A stretch of DNA of 12,672 bases from Methanobacteriota archaeon (GTDB lineage: Archaea > Thermoplasmatota > DTKX01 > GCA-020343715): assembly GCA_030594725.1 (NCBI GenBank), contig JAUVEQ010000039.1:1-12672 (forward strand), written 5' to 3'. Below are positions 5,939 to 12,672 of the stretch, in pieces. The stretch's first letter is position 1. Every line of letters begins with the position of its first letter. The notes beneath the pieces are model-generated. The model was not told the origin of the DNA, searched no databases, and worked only from the letters and a program-made list of their open reading frames with translations. The translations under genes were made by a program, and so were the position numbers.

Positions 5939-7759
5939 CTAACCGTACAGATCCTGGCGCACGCGTTCGATGGTGGTGTCCGGGTCCTTGTAGTAACCCG
6001 ACACTATCTTAGCCACATCCAGGTAGTTTCGGACATTCGTCTTGCGCATCCACTCGATTATGTCGCACCGGCGCTTGAACTCCTCCTTCATCTGCTCGGA
6101 GGTCATGGACTGGTTGTTCATGATCTTCTCGAACATGAACGAATGCCCATTGTAGATGAACACGTCGTCGGCGGACGACCAGTTGTAGACAGAGTTGGTG
6201 ATGAGCTCGTTGGTCTCGGGCTCGATGCCCACGATCTCGACGATGCTCTTGACACGACGGGCCATGCCCTTGCCAACACGGACCTGACCCTGGAGCAGCA
6301 CGATGTTGAGGCTGCTCAGCAGGATACGGGGAAGCGAGATGGGCGGGTTCTCCAACCTGTGCACCATCGACTTGACGGAGTCGGCGTGCATGGTGGAGTA
6401 CACCGTGTGACCGGTGGCCATGGCCTGGAAGAGGGTTTGCGCCTCCTTACCACGGACCTCACCGACCATCAGGTACTGGGGACGCTGGCGCAGCGCCGCC
6501 TTCAGCAGCTCGAACATGTCGATCTCGCCCGCAGCCTTGCCGTCCGAACCCTTGGCGCCGAAACCGCCACGGGTCAGGGACGCGATCCAGTTCTCGTGGG
6601 GCAGGTTGATCTCACGTGTGTCCTCGATTGTGATGATCTTGTGCTGGGGTGGGACGAACAGGAGCAGCGCGTTCAGCGTCGTGGTCTTGCCCGATGCCGT
6701 CCCTCCGCAGATGAGAATGGACTCGCCGTGCTCGATGGAAAGCCAGAGGTAGGCAACCATCTCCACTGACATGGTCTTGAACCGGATGATGTCGGGTGGG
6801 GTGAAGGGGTTGTCCCTGAACCGACGGACGGTGAATGAGGAACCACGGGTGGTCACCTCGCGGGCCAGGGTCGCCTGCAGACGCGAACCGTCGGGGATCG
6901 TCGCGTCCAGCAGGGGGTCCGCCACCGAGATATGCTTGCCACAACGCTGTGCCAGGCCGATGACGAAGCTGTCCAGGTCGTGGTCGTTCTTGAAGATCAC
7001 GTTGGTCCGGACGGAGTGGTACTTCCTGTGGTAGATGTATAGGGGAATGGCGGGACCGTCGCAGGATATATCCTCTATCTGCGGGTCGATCATGAGCACG
7101 TTGATGACGGAGTACCCGATGAAGTCGCGGATGATGTAGTAGATGATACGGTCCTTGGACACATCCTCAAGGCGTATGTTCCGGGAGATGAGCAGCGCGT
7201 CGACCGACTTGCGCAGGTACTCCTCCTTGTCCTTGGTGGTGGCGTCCTCGAGGGTGTACTCCAGCGTCTTCAGGAGGGTGTCCTTCAGGAACTCCAGGAG
7301 CTTCTCCTCCTCCTCGGTGAGCTGGGGCTCGATGACCTCGTAGAGGTACTCATGGTTCTCCTTGTTGTACCGGACGCGGACGAAGCTGTAGGGCTCCATG
7401 ATGGGCTGGATCTCTATCTCTTCCCAGTGATCCTCGGTGATCCTGGGGATGACGGTGGGGACCCGCTTCTCCTGGTACTTGCTCTCCATCTCCTCAGCCG
7501 ACATCGCCTTGGGGAGCATTATGCGACGGGGCTTCTTCTGCCACTTGTACAGGGCAGTGATGAAGTCGTTACGCAGGTTCTCCACGGCCCTCCAGACCTC
7601 GAGCCGGAACCCGGACTCCTTGGCCTGTTGCTCGTGGTACTCGATCTTGGCGGCCTCTGCCTCCGCCTTCTTGCGGATGTCCTCCGCCACTGAGTCGATC
7701 TCGGGCTCCTCTTCTTCGACGCCCGTTGCTCCCCCATCGAGGGTGGTTGGATCAGCCAT
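5939..7759 (-). CDS. Type IV pilus/secretion assembly ATPase, TadA/GspE-like
   Basis: This cytosolic hexameric motor ATPase hydrolyses ATP to drive pilin assembly or secretion. In its 606 residues, an acidic, charged N-terminal segment (about 1-60) and an N-terminal domain (about 60-320) precede the RecA-like domain. Visible motifs are Walker A GGTASGKTT (352-360, K358), the Asp box TIEDTREINLP (377-387), Walker B YLMVGEVRG (429-437, E434) and the His box TGHTVYSTMHAD (449-460, with H451 and H458). The C-terminal ~100 residues are a helical region typical of archaeal family members. All catalytic residues appear intact. The start ATG follows AGGAG by 8 nt and lies 31 nt after the pilin stop. 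The gene sits between the pilin and the platform proteins, the usual order for such a unit. Archaellum ArlI is a relative, but no archaellum genes are nearby. Confidence 0.95.
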   Translation of the reverse strand: MADPTTLDGGATGVEEEEPEIDSVAEDIRKKAEAEAAKIEYHEQQAKESGFRLEVWRAVENLRNDFITALYKWQKKPRRIMLPKAMSAEEMESKYQEKRVPTVIPRITEDHWEEIEIQPIMEPYSFVRVRYNKENHEYLYEVIEPQLTEEEEKLLEFLKDTLLKTLEYTLEDATTKDKEEYLRKSVDALLISRNIRLEDVSKDRIIYYIIRDFIGYSVINVLMIDPQIEDISCDGPAIPLYIYHRKYHSVRTNVIFKNDHDLDSFVIGLAQRCGKHISVADPLLDATIPDGSRLQATLAREVTTRGSSFTVRRFRDNPFTPPDIIRFKTMSVEMVAYLWLSIEHGESILICGGTASGKTTTLNALLLFVPPQHKIITIEDTREINLPHENWIASLTRGGFGAKGSDGKAAGEIDMFELLKAALRQRPQYLMVGEVRGKEAQTLFQAMATGHTVYSTMHADSVKSMVHRLENPPISLPRILLSSLNIVLLQGQVRVGKGMARRVKSIVEIVGIEPETNELITNSVYNWSSADDVFIYNGHSFMFEKIMNNQSMTSEQMKEEFKRRCDIIEWMRKTNVRNYLDVAKIVSGYYKDPDTTIERVRQDLYG

Positions 7760-7790
7760 ATTATCCGCTCCTATCTCTTCATTTGATCGT

Positions 7791-8648
7791 CTAGGTCAGG
7801 TCTAAGCTGGAACCGAGTATCACGTAGTCGGATACCAGTTGGTAGACGTTCCTGAGGGTCAGGTGGACGGTGCCGGTTGCCTCGTCCACGCTCAGGTCAT
7901 AATCGCCACTTCCGATGCCCGAGGCGGGAACCACCCGGGCGAAGTAATCGTACCATGCCTCGTATACCGAGGTGGTAACGTTGATGTGCAGGGTCTCCGT
8001 GGGGTTCCACGTCTGCGTCGAGGTTATGCTCTCCTGGATGAGGCGGCAGTTGATGCCCACGGTGCCCTTGCCGGTGTATAAGGACCCGTCGCTGTAGATG
8101 GACATCAGGACGATGGACACCTTGAGGCCCCGGGTCAGGTTCTGGATGATGAGGCTGGGCCCGGTGATCATCAGCTCGCCGTCGGGCTGCTTGATGATTA
8201 TCGCGCCGGTCTCGTAGATGAACTGCTGGTCGATGTACTCGGTGTTCTGGCTCTCGTACATGATCGAGCCGTACGCGACCCGCTGGTGCAATCCGGTGGA
8301 GTTCTCCACCGAGAGTGTATTGAAGTTGTCGGTGATGGTCGTCATGAGCGAGATCGTTCCTGTCGAATCCGACGAGAACATGGGAACCCCCTCCGAGCCC
8401 AGGGTGATGGGAGTGGAGACCAGTGCCTCGGTGTTGTCGCTGAGGCTCAGTTGGTCCATGAGGGCCTTCATGCTGACAAACTGTGACTCGACCACCCGCA
8501 TGTGCTCCGATTCTTTGGACTTGGTCCATTCCGGGGCCCATCCGGTGGTCACCAGGGTGAGCATGGCAAGGATCACGAGTATCGCCAGCATAGTGCCTAT
8601 GCTACTGGCGATTGCGTCCTCTTCCCTCCTCCAGGTTACCATTCTCAT
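7791..8648 (-). CDS. Archaeal type IV pilin-like protein with large extracellular domain
   Basis: This 285-residue protein is probably a pilin or minor pilin moved by the adjacent ATPase and platform proteins. The N-terminus has a short basic stretch (WRREED, 6-11) followed by AIASSIGTMLAILVILAML (12-30), which matches the archaeal pilin pattern in which a charged leader precedes a long hydrophobic helix. The next stretch, GWAPEWTKSKESEHMRVVE (36-54), resembles the segment after the helix in other archaeal pilin-like proteins. The remaining ~230 residues are rich in Ser, Thr and beta-branched residues, with two cases of N-L-T/N-V-T type sequons, consistent with a surface beta domain. Cleavage probably falls between the charged and hydrophobic parts, but the usual Gly before the site is absent. 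The ATG at 8648 has only a weak Shine-Dalgarno; an ATG at 8642 is the alternative. An internal promoter and a mini-ORF lie just upstream. Confidence 0.8.
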   Translation of the reverse strand: MRMVTWRREEDAIASSIGTMLAILVILAMLTLVTTGWAPEWTKSKESEHMRVVESQFVSMKALMDQLSLSDNTEALVSTPITLGSEGVPMFSSDSTGTISLMTTITDNFNTLSVENSTGLHQRVAYGSIMYESQNTEYIDQQFIYETGAIIIKQPDGELMITGPSLIIQNLTRGLKVSIVLMSIYSDGSLYTGKGTVGINCRLIQESITSTQTWNPTETLHINVTTSVYEAWYDYFARVVPASGIGSGDYDLSVDEATGTVHLTLRNVYQLVSDYVILGSSLDLT

Positions 8649-8650
8649 GA

Positions 8651-8672
8651 TTAACCGCCCATCAATGCCTCC
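8651..8672 (-). promoter_or_regulatory. Strong ribosome-binding site plus three-codon mini-ORF before the pilin gene
   Basis: On the minus strand, AGGAGG (8673-8668) is followed after 5 nt by ATG (8662-8660), then two glycine codons and TAA (8653-8651). The stop lies 2 nt before the pilin ATG at 8648. The best Shine-Dalgarno in the region thus serves the tiny ORF, while the pilin start has almost none of its own. Reinitiation of translation from the mini-ORF is a plausible way for the pilin to be translated. This reading is inference. Confidence 0.4.
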
Positions 8673-8677
8673 TGGCC

Positions 8678-8687
8678 TTATTTAAAA
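8678..8687 (-). promoter_or_regulatory. Archaeal TATA box before the pilin gene, overlapping the stop of the PKD gene
   Basis: The minus strand reads TTTTAAATAA here, ending with the TAA stop of the PKD-protein gene. Its centre is about 35 nt upstream of the pilin ATG, which predicts a transcript with a short leader of about 10 nt. It shares TTAAATAA with the promoter at 1219-1228. It would let the pilin-ATPase-platform genes be expressed apart from the two upstream surface-protein genes. Confidence 0.55.
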
Positions 8688-10141
8688 CTTAGTTCCTCTT
8701 TCTCAGTCTCGGTACGGCTGCCAGTAACTCTGATTTCCCCCCTCTTTGCAAGGACCGCAGCAAGACAGATGATCATGATAACGATGAACGATGGCATGCC
8801 GGGCGTGCTGTTATCGTCGGCCTTGGGGTCAAGGACCGTGACGGTCACGGTGTCGAAGCCCATGCCACCCCGGTCGTCGGTCACCCGGAACCTCAGGGTC
8901 CTGTAGCCCACTTCGGTAAAGACATAGTTCAAGTTGCCATCGGAATCGCTGTAAGTGTCGAAGGCTCCATTCCCGTCAAGGTCCCATTCGTATGCGACCA
9001 CGTGTCCGTCCGAGTCCGTGCCAGTCCCCAGGAAGGTCCACGAGTCTCCCTTCTTGAGCACCACGTCCGCACCAGCGTAGGCAGAGGGGTTGAGGTTCTC
9101 GGGCTCGGGAGCCTTGACCTCGATCTTCTTGGTGGTGTCGACCGTCGACACACCGTCCGTCACCCGGAGGGTCACGGTGTACTTCCCGGCCGGGTCCCAG
9201 CTGTGGGTCACCGCGGGTCCCCTGACCCAGTCGTTAACACCGTCGGCGGAGTCGAAGTCCCAGTCGAACCGGAGGTCATCGTCCTCGGGATCCATCGTAT
9301 TGGTCTCGCCATCCAGTTCCAGGACCTCGTCGACCATCACTATCGTGGTCGCCACGGTGATCACCGGGACGGGTGGCAGGTTCGAGGGAGCCTCGATGAT
9401 ATGGACGGTGAAGATGTCCTCATCGGTGAGGTAGCCGTCAGAGACGGTGAGCACCGCCCTGTAGTCACCGAGCTCCTGGTATGTGTGGTGCACACGGATG
9501 CTAGTGTCCGTGTCTCCATCACCGAAGACCCAATTATAGGTAAGGGGATCGTCATCCGGGTCGGACGAGTGCTGGGCCGAGAACAGCATCGGTTTGCCGA
9601 CGTACCCGGTCCGGTCGTTCCCACCATCTGCCTGGGGGGCCTTGTTGGTCTGGCTGGGGATGACCTCGAACTCGACCGTGGCCTCGTTGTTGTCCTCGTT
9701 GGACTCCTCCACCCTGTCGGATTGATCGATGAAGATCGAAAGGGAGTGGAGCCCGGTGGTATCGAACTTCACCTGGAAATCGAAGATGTATGACTCGTTC
9801 ACGTAGATGTCCTCGTAGATCCGTTGGAAGAAGGTCACCTGGGTCTCGTCGTCCTTGTAGGCGTAGATCTCCAGGTCTCCGGATGAGCGTACCAGGTAGG
9901 CCGCGTCACCAGCGTTGTGTATCGTCAGGTTGAACCACGCGAGCTCACCCGCCACGACATCGAGGTAGTTGAACAATGCCTCCACCTCGAAGTCTGGGAG
10001 GCCCGTCCGTGTCTCGCCGTCCTCGGCGCCCACTGGCAGTGCCATTGGCATCGCAAGGAGGGCCGCTAGGATCGCCAGCGAGGTGACCTTCCTCAGCGCA
10101 CGGCCTCCCATGTTGGTCCCACCCCTTCTGAATTCGCTCAT
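8678..10141 (-). CDS. Secreted CARDB plus triple-PKD surface protein with C-terminal membrane anchor
   Basis: This 487-residue cell-surface protein is probably structural or adhesive. It has an N-terminal signal peptide (about residues 12-39, ending near GAE), then a CARDB-like domain (about 50-161, with the typical VEESNEDNNEATVEFEV run), and three PKD domains (about 168-250, 255-343 and 350-437). Each PKD domain shows the W-x-F-D/G-D-x-D type core, as in WVFGDGDTD, FDWDFDS and YEWDLDGNG. A hydrophobic segment at about 450-466 follows PGM and is followed by AKRGE, which could be a stop-transfer anchor. About 20 charged residues come after it. The ATG at 10141 has AGGGGGAAG upstream and lies 14 nt after the previous stop. 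A second ATG at 10111, also with a purine-rich site, would give a shorter signal peptide. Its place between a large surface protein and a pilin suggests a role in the same surface structure. Confidence 0.85.
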   Translation of the reverse strand: MSEFRRGGTNMGGRALRKVTSLAILAALLAMPMALPVGAEDGETRTGLPDFEVEALFNYLDVVAGELAWFNLTIHNAGDAAYLVRSSGDLEIYAYKDDETQVTFFQRIYEDIYVNESYIFDFQVKFDTTGLHSLSIFIDQSDRVEESNEDNNEATVEFEVIPSQTNKAPQADGGNDRTGYVGKPMLFSAQHSSDPDDDPLTYNWVFGDGDTDTSIRVHHTYQELGDYRAVLTVSDGYLTDEDIFTVHIIEAPSNLPPVPVITVATTIVMVDEVLELDGETNTMDPEDDDLRFDWDFDSADGVNDWVRGPAVTHSWDPAGKYTVTLRVTDGVSTVDTTKKIEVKAPEPENLNPSAYAGADVVLKKGDSWTFLGTGTDSDGHVVAYEWDLDGNGAFDTYSDSDGNLNYVFTEVGYRTLRFRVTDDRGGMGFDTVTVTVLDPKADDNSTPGMPSFIVIMIICLAAVLAKRGEIRVTGSRTETEKEELSFK

Positions 10142-10155
10142 AATAACTTCCCCCT

Positions 10156-12672
10156 CTAGACCGCCTGCCAGTATATATCGTATGCATTCTCGTAGCCGTC
10201 AATGAGCACGTACTGGCCACCGTTTGTGAAGGAGCCGTCCCCGAAGATCCATGTGAAGAGCACGTCGTTGTCGTTGTAGATCTTCTTCTTGGGCTGCTTC
10301 TTGGTCACCTGCATGTCGAACTCGATGCGGAAGCTCTTGCCGATGTCGTCCAGCAGCATCGGTGAGTCGAAGGGTATGTAGATGCCCGTCCCGACGTGGT
10401 TCAGCCCGTCGTCCTCGAACTTGAGCACACCGTCGATGTAGACCCTCATGGTGTAGGTCGGCATGTCGGAGGCCCACTCGACGATCAGCCCGGCCACGTA
10501 CACATCGACGGTGGGATCGGTGGTCCCGATGTTCATGTCGGTGAGAACGGTGTTGTCCACATCGAGCCGCGGGTCTCCCAACTTCCACTCGAAGAAGTCC
10601 GCCATCTCAGCGATGTCGGTGGTCCAGATCAGGTTGAGGGCCGGGTCCACAGAGTCCTGCGCCGTGGATAGGGTCACGTCCGCGGCGGTGATGGTGATGC
10701 CCACCTGGCCACCGGAGGCAGCCCCCGGGCTCACATTGAGGACGACATAAAGGGAACGACCCGTGGCGGCCGGGACTATGTAGTTGATGTTGGAGAACGT
10801 GACCGTCGGAGCACCCAGTCTGAACGAGATGATGTCGAAGCCGTCGTCGATCAACCAGACCAGGTCCACGTCCCCACTTCCCGTCACGGAAATGTCGAGG
10901 TCGGTGATGGTCAGCGAGCCCTCCAAGAGCTTCATGACGTTCATGTTCAACGCGCTCAGGTCAAGCCTGTACACGACAGGGTAGCCCGGGAATCCGTAGG
11001 AGGGTCCCCAGGCGACGCCAGTGAGCTCGTTGTTGTTGCTGGTTATCAAGGCCTTGTCGCTCGCGATCGGGAAACCGGTGGCGTCCACGGTGGCGGTCGG
11101 GTCGACATAGATGTCCAAGGGGATCGATATGGCCGAGCCCAGGGACCTGCCCGCAGTGGCTGCGGGACTGATGTCGTAGAGGATGAAGAAGGTCATCATC
11201 CTACCGCTGCGGACGTACATCGCTATGTCCACGGGCATGACGCCCAGGGTGAAGGTACCCGAGTCCACTAGGTAATCGCCGGGACCGATGTCTCCATCCC
11301 CGTTGATGTCCCTCACGATCATCACGTTGGAGATGTCGGCGTCCTGGGCGGTGCCGGTCTGGGTGAGGTTCATGCCCAGGATCCGGACCCCTCCTCCGGT
11401 GGTGGTCATCTCGACCTTGTCCACCAGGAAGTACGACCGGCCCACGTCGACCGATGCGGGGGTCACGTAGCCTGCGTTGCTGATGTGGAGCACTCCCTCG
11501 GATACGGGCACCAGCTCCACCTCGGCGTCGTTGTTGTCGTAATCGGTCTCTGGAATGGGACTTGAGCCGTATCCGCCGATGACGGGCGATATTATGCTCA
11601 CATGGGCCACGATCTTCGAGGCCATCAATGTCCCTTGGTCGTAGCCGGTCTTGCTGGTGTTCCAGGTGATATCCACGTTCACGTAGTTGTTCGGGGCGAT
11701 GGGATCGATCTGCTCGTTCCCGTTGGGGTCCCAGAAGTCTGCCTTCGTGGTGAGCTCCCAGTAATCCAACGTCACGCCGCCTGATATGGCCCAGACAATA
11801 AGGTCGGCGTTCGTTATGGGCACATCCCCCAGGTTCCACACCGTCAGATTGATGTAGAGTTCCTCGCCGTAGGTCACCGTCGCGTTAACGTCCAGGGTCG
11901 TTCCGTCAGCGTGGTAGATGACGATGTCGTCCTCGGTTATGGCCAGATCGGCCGGACGGGTGATCTTGATCTGGTTGGCGGCCTCGAAGGCGATGTCCGT
12001 GGCCTTCTTCTTCTTGAAGCCGAACACCGGATGGGGCTGCCAATGCCATGTGTTGGTCTGGAAGGCCACTTCCAAGGGGTACCAGTTGGCCCCGTAGAAC
12101 CACTGGGCCCCGTCTATTGTACCTGTGAGTGGGACTCCCATCCGGTAGACGTGGCCATCGGGGGTAAGGCCGATGTAGGTGACGCTGGATGCGGGTATCT
12201 CCCTGTAGAGGATCTTGTCGCCGTATATCTCCGAGATGGTGATTATGGCCATCTCCAGCGTGGTATCGTCGTGCTCTACGGGGGTCTCGGTGTGGACCTC
12301 GATGTAGAGCATCTCGCGGTAGCCGAAGGAGTTGGTGCTCGATATCCACTTGCCAGTCTCGTTGAAGGTGAGGAAGTTGCCCGCGTTGGGCATCGACCCG
12401 TCCTCGTACAGGATGGCGATGGTGATCTTGTCGTCGAACATCAGCCCGTTGACCGCGTACTCGGCGAGGATCTGGAGATAGTAGAATCCAGGGGGTACGG
12501 GGGCTCCGTAGGCCCCACCCGTCTGTATCTCGATGGTAGCGTCGTAGACGTACCACGGGAAGCTCATCGACGGGGGCGGGACGGTGAGGTTGGGGGCGAA
12601 CCTGTCCTTGTACAGGTACACGTTGCTCGAATCCGTCCTGATAAGTCGGAGCTCGGAGAAGTCCACCCGCTC
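10156..12672 (-). CDS. Large extracellular-type CARDB and repeat-domain protein, 5' end outside window
   Basis: At least 838 residues are visible. The frame is open to the right edge; the first in-frame start (GTG at 12666) is preceded by open codons, and no signal peptide is seen, so the true N-terminus is probably beyond the window. Counting from that GTG, residues 1-230 are beta-rich and not recognised. A CARDB-like domain covers about 245-390, with NLTVWNLGD and TDYDNNDAEVELVPV. Two related modules at about 440-530 and 585-672 share the pattern VSP/ISP-AA-G-S/G before a beta strand. The first contains a calcium-type DINGDGDIGPGD loop (453-464). The end has WIFGDGS (806-812), a PKD-like core, and no membrane helix, so attachment to the surface must be non-covalent or through partners. 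It is most likely a large adhesin or surface-layer associated protein, encoded just ahead of the PKD protein and pilus genes. Function is unknown. Confidence 0.8.
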   Translation of the reverse strand, partial: ERVDFSELRLIRTDSSNVYLYKDRFAPNLTVPPPSMSFPWYVYDATIEIQTGGAYGAPVPPGFYYLQILAEYAVNGLMFDDKITIAILYEDGSMPNAGNFLTFNETGKWISSTNSFGYREMLYIEVHTETPVEHDDTTLEMAIITISEIYGDKILYREIPASSVTYIGLTPDGHVYRMGVPLTGTIDGAQWFYGANWYPLEVAFQTNTWHWQPHPVFGFKKKKATDIAFEAANQIKITRPADLAITEDDIVIYHADGTTLDVNATVTYGEELYINLTVWNLGDVPITNADLIVWAISGGVTLDYWELTTKADFWDPNGNEQIDPIAPNNYVNVDITWNTSKTGYDQGTLMASKIVAHVSIISPVIGGYGSSPIPETDYDNNDAEVELVPVSEGVLHISNAGYVTPASVDVGRSYFLVDKVEMTTTGGGVRILGMNLTQTGTAQDADISNVMIVRDINGDGDIGPGDYLVDSGTFTLGVMPVDIAMYVRSGRMMTFFILYDISPAATAGRSLGSAISIPLDIYVDPTATVDATGFPIASDKALITSNNNELTGVAWGPSYGFPGYPVVYRLDLSALNMNVMKLLEGSLTITDLDISVTGSGDVDLVWLIDDGFDIISFRLGAPTVTFSNINYIVPAATGRSLYVVLNVSPGAASGGQVGITITAADVTLSTAQDSVDPALNLIWTTDIAEMADFFEWKLGDPRLDVDNTVLTDMNIGTTDPTVDVYVAGLIVEWASDMPTYTMRVYIDGVLKFEDDGLNHVGTGIYIPFDSPMLLDDIGKSFRIEFDMQVTKKQPKKKIYNDNDVLFTWIFGDGSFTNGGQYVLIDGYENAYDIYWQAV

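Noticed and set aside
5900..6769. A 289-codon open frame on the plus strand opposite the ATPase gene
   Set aside because: It is rich in His, Asp, Val and Leu, as expected from reading the complement of a G+C-rich gene. It overlaps the ATPase start, and the ATPase motifs on the other strand are unmistakable.
3905..7759. Archaellum (arl) operon
   Set aside because: No ArlB-type archaellin set and no arlC-H genes are present, and there are two F-domain proteins in place of a single ArlJ. A pilus-like system fits better.
1..12672. CRISPR array, insertion sequence, integrase or prophage
   Set aside because: No regularly spaced repeats beyond the short array at 1104-1136, no transposase or integrase motifs, and no terminal inverted repeats were seen.

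Overview
The window looks like chromosomal DNA from a G+C-rich archaeon. The evidence is a set of archaeal-type pilus assembly genes (PilT-like ATPase, two T2SSF membrane proteins, and a pilin with an archaeal N-terminal helix), A/T-rich archaeal TATA elements set about 24 or 35 nt before start codons, and surface proteins built from CARDB and PKD modules. I think a Thermoplasmatota-like euryarchaeon is likely, but no rRNA or other marker gene is present, so the lineage is inference.

Layout. Positions 1-1050 (minus strand) hold a zinc-ribbon protein followed by ribulose-phosphate 3-epimerase, which is cut by the left edge. A 196-bp divergent intergenic region carries a tandem 11-bp palindromic repeat and a TATA box. 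Positions 1247-3810 (plus strand) hold a membrane-anchored protein resembling GH51 glycoside hydrolases and an unrecognised membrane protein with about six helices, whose start codon appears to be non-standard (CTG, overlapping the previous stop codon). After a 94-bp convergent gap, the rest (3905-12672, minus strand) is one co-oriented cluster. Read in transcription order it is: a large extracellular-type CARDB/repeat protein (5' end outside the window), a signal-peptide-bearing CARDB plus three-PKD protein with a C-terminal membrane helix, a type IV pilin-like protein, a TadA-like ATPase, and two T2SSF platform proteins in the style of TadB and TadC.

How the genes work together. The ATPase, platform proteins and pilin form a compact set for building a pilus or pseudopilus. 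Gaps of 10-31 nt and a 4-nt overlap suggest one operon, with an extra promoter just before the pilin. The two upstream proteins are probable adhesins or surface partners of the machine, although this is inferred from position only. No prepilin peptidase is visible. The glycoside hydrolase-like protein is convergent with the cluster, and any functional link is speculative. The rpe gene is ordinary pentose-phosphate metabolism.

No rRNA, tRNA, CRISPR array, insertion sequence or integrase was seen. The largest stretch without a gene is under 200 bp.
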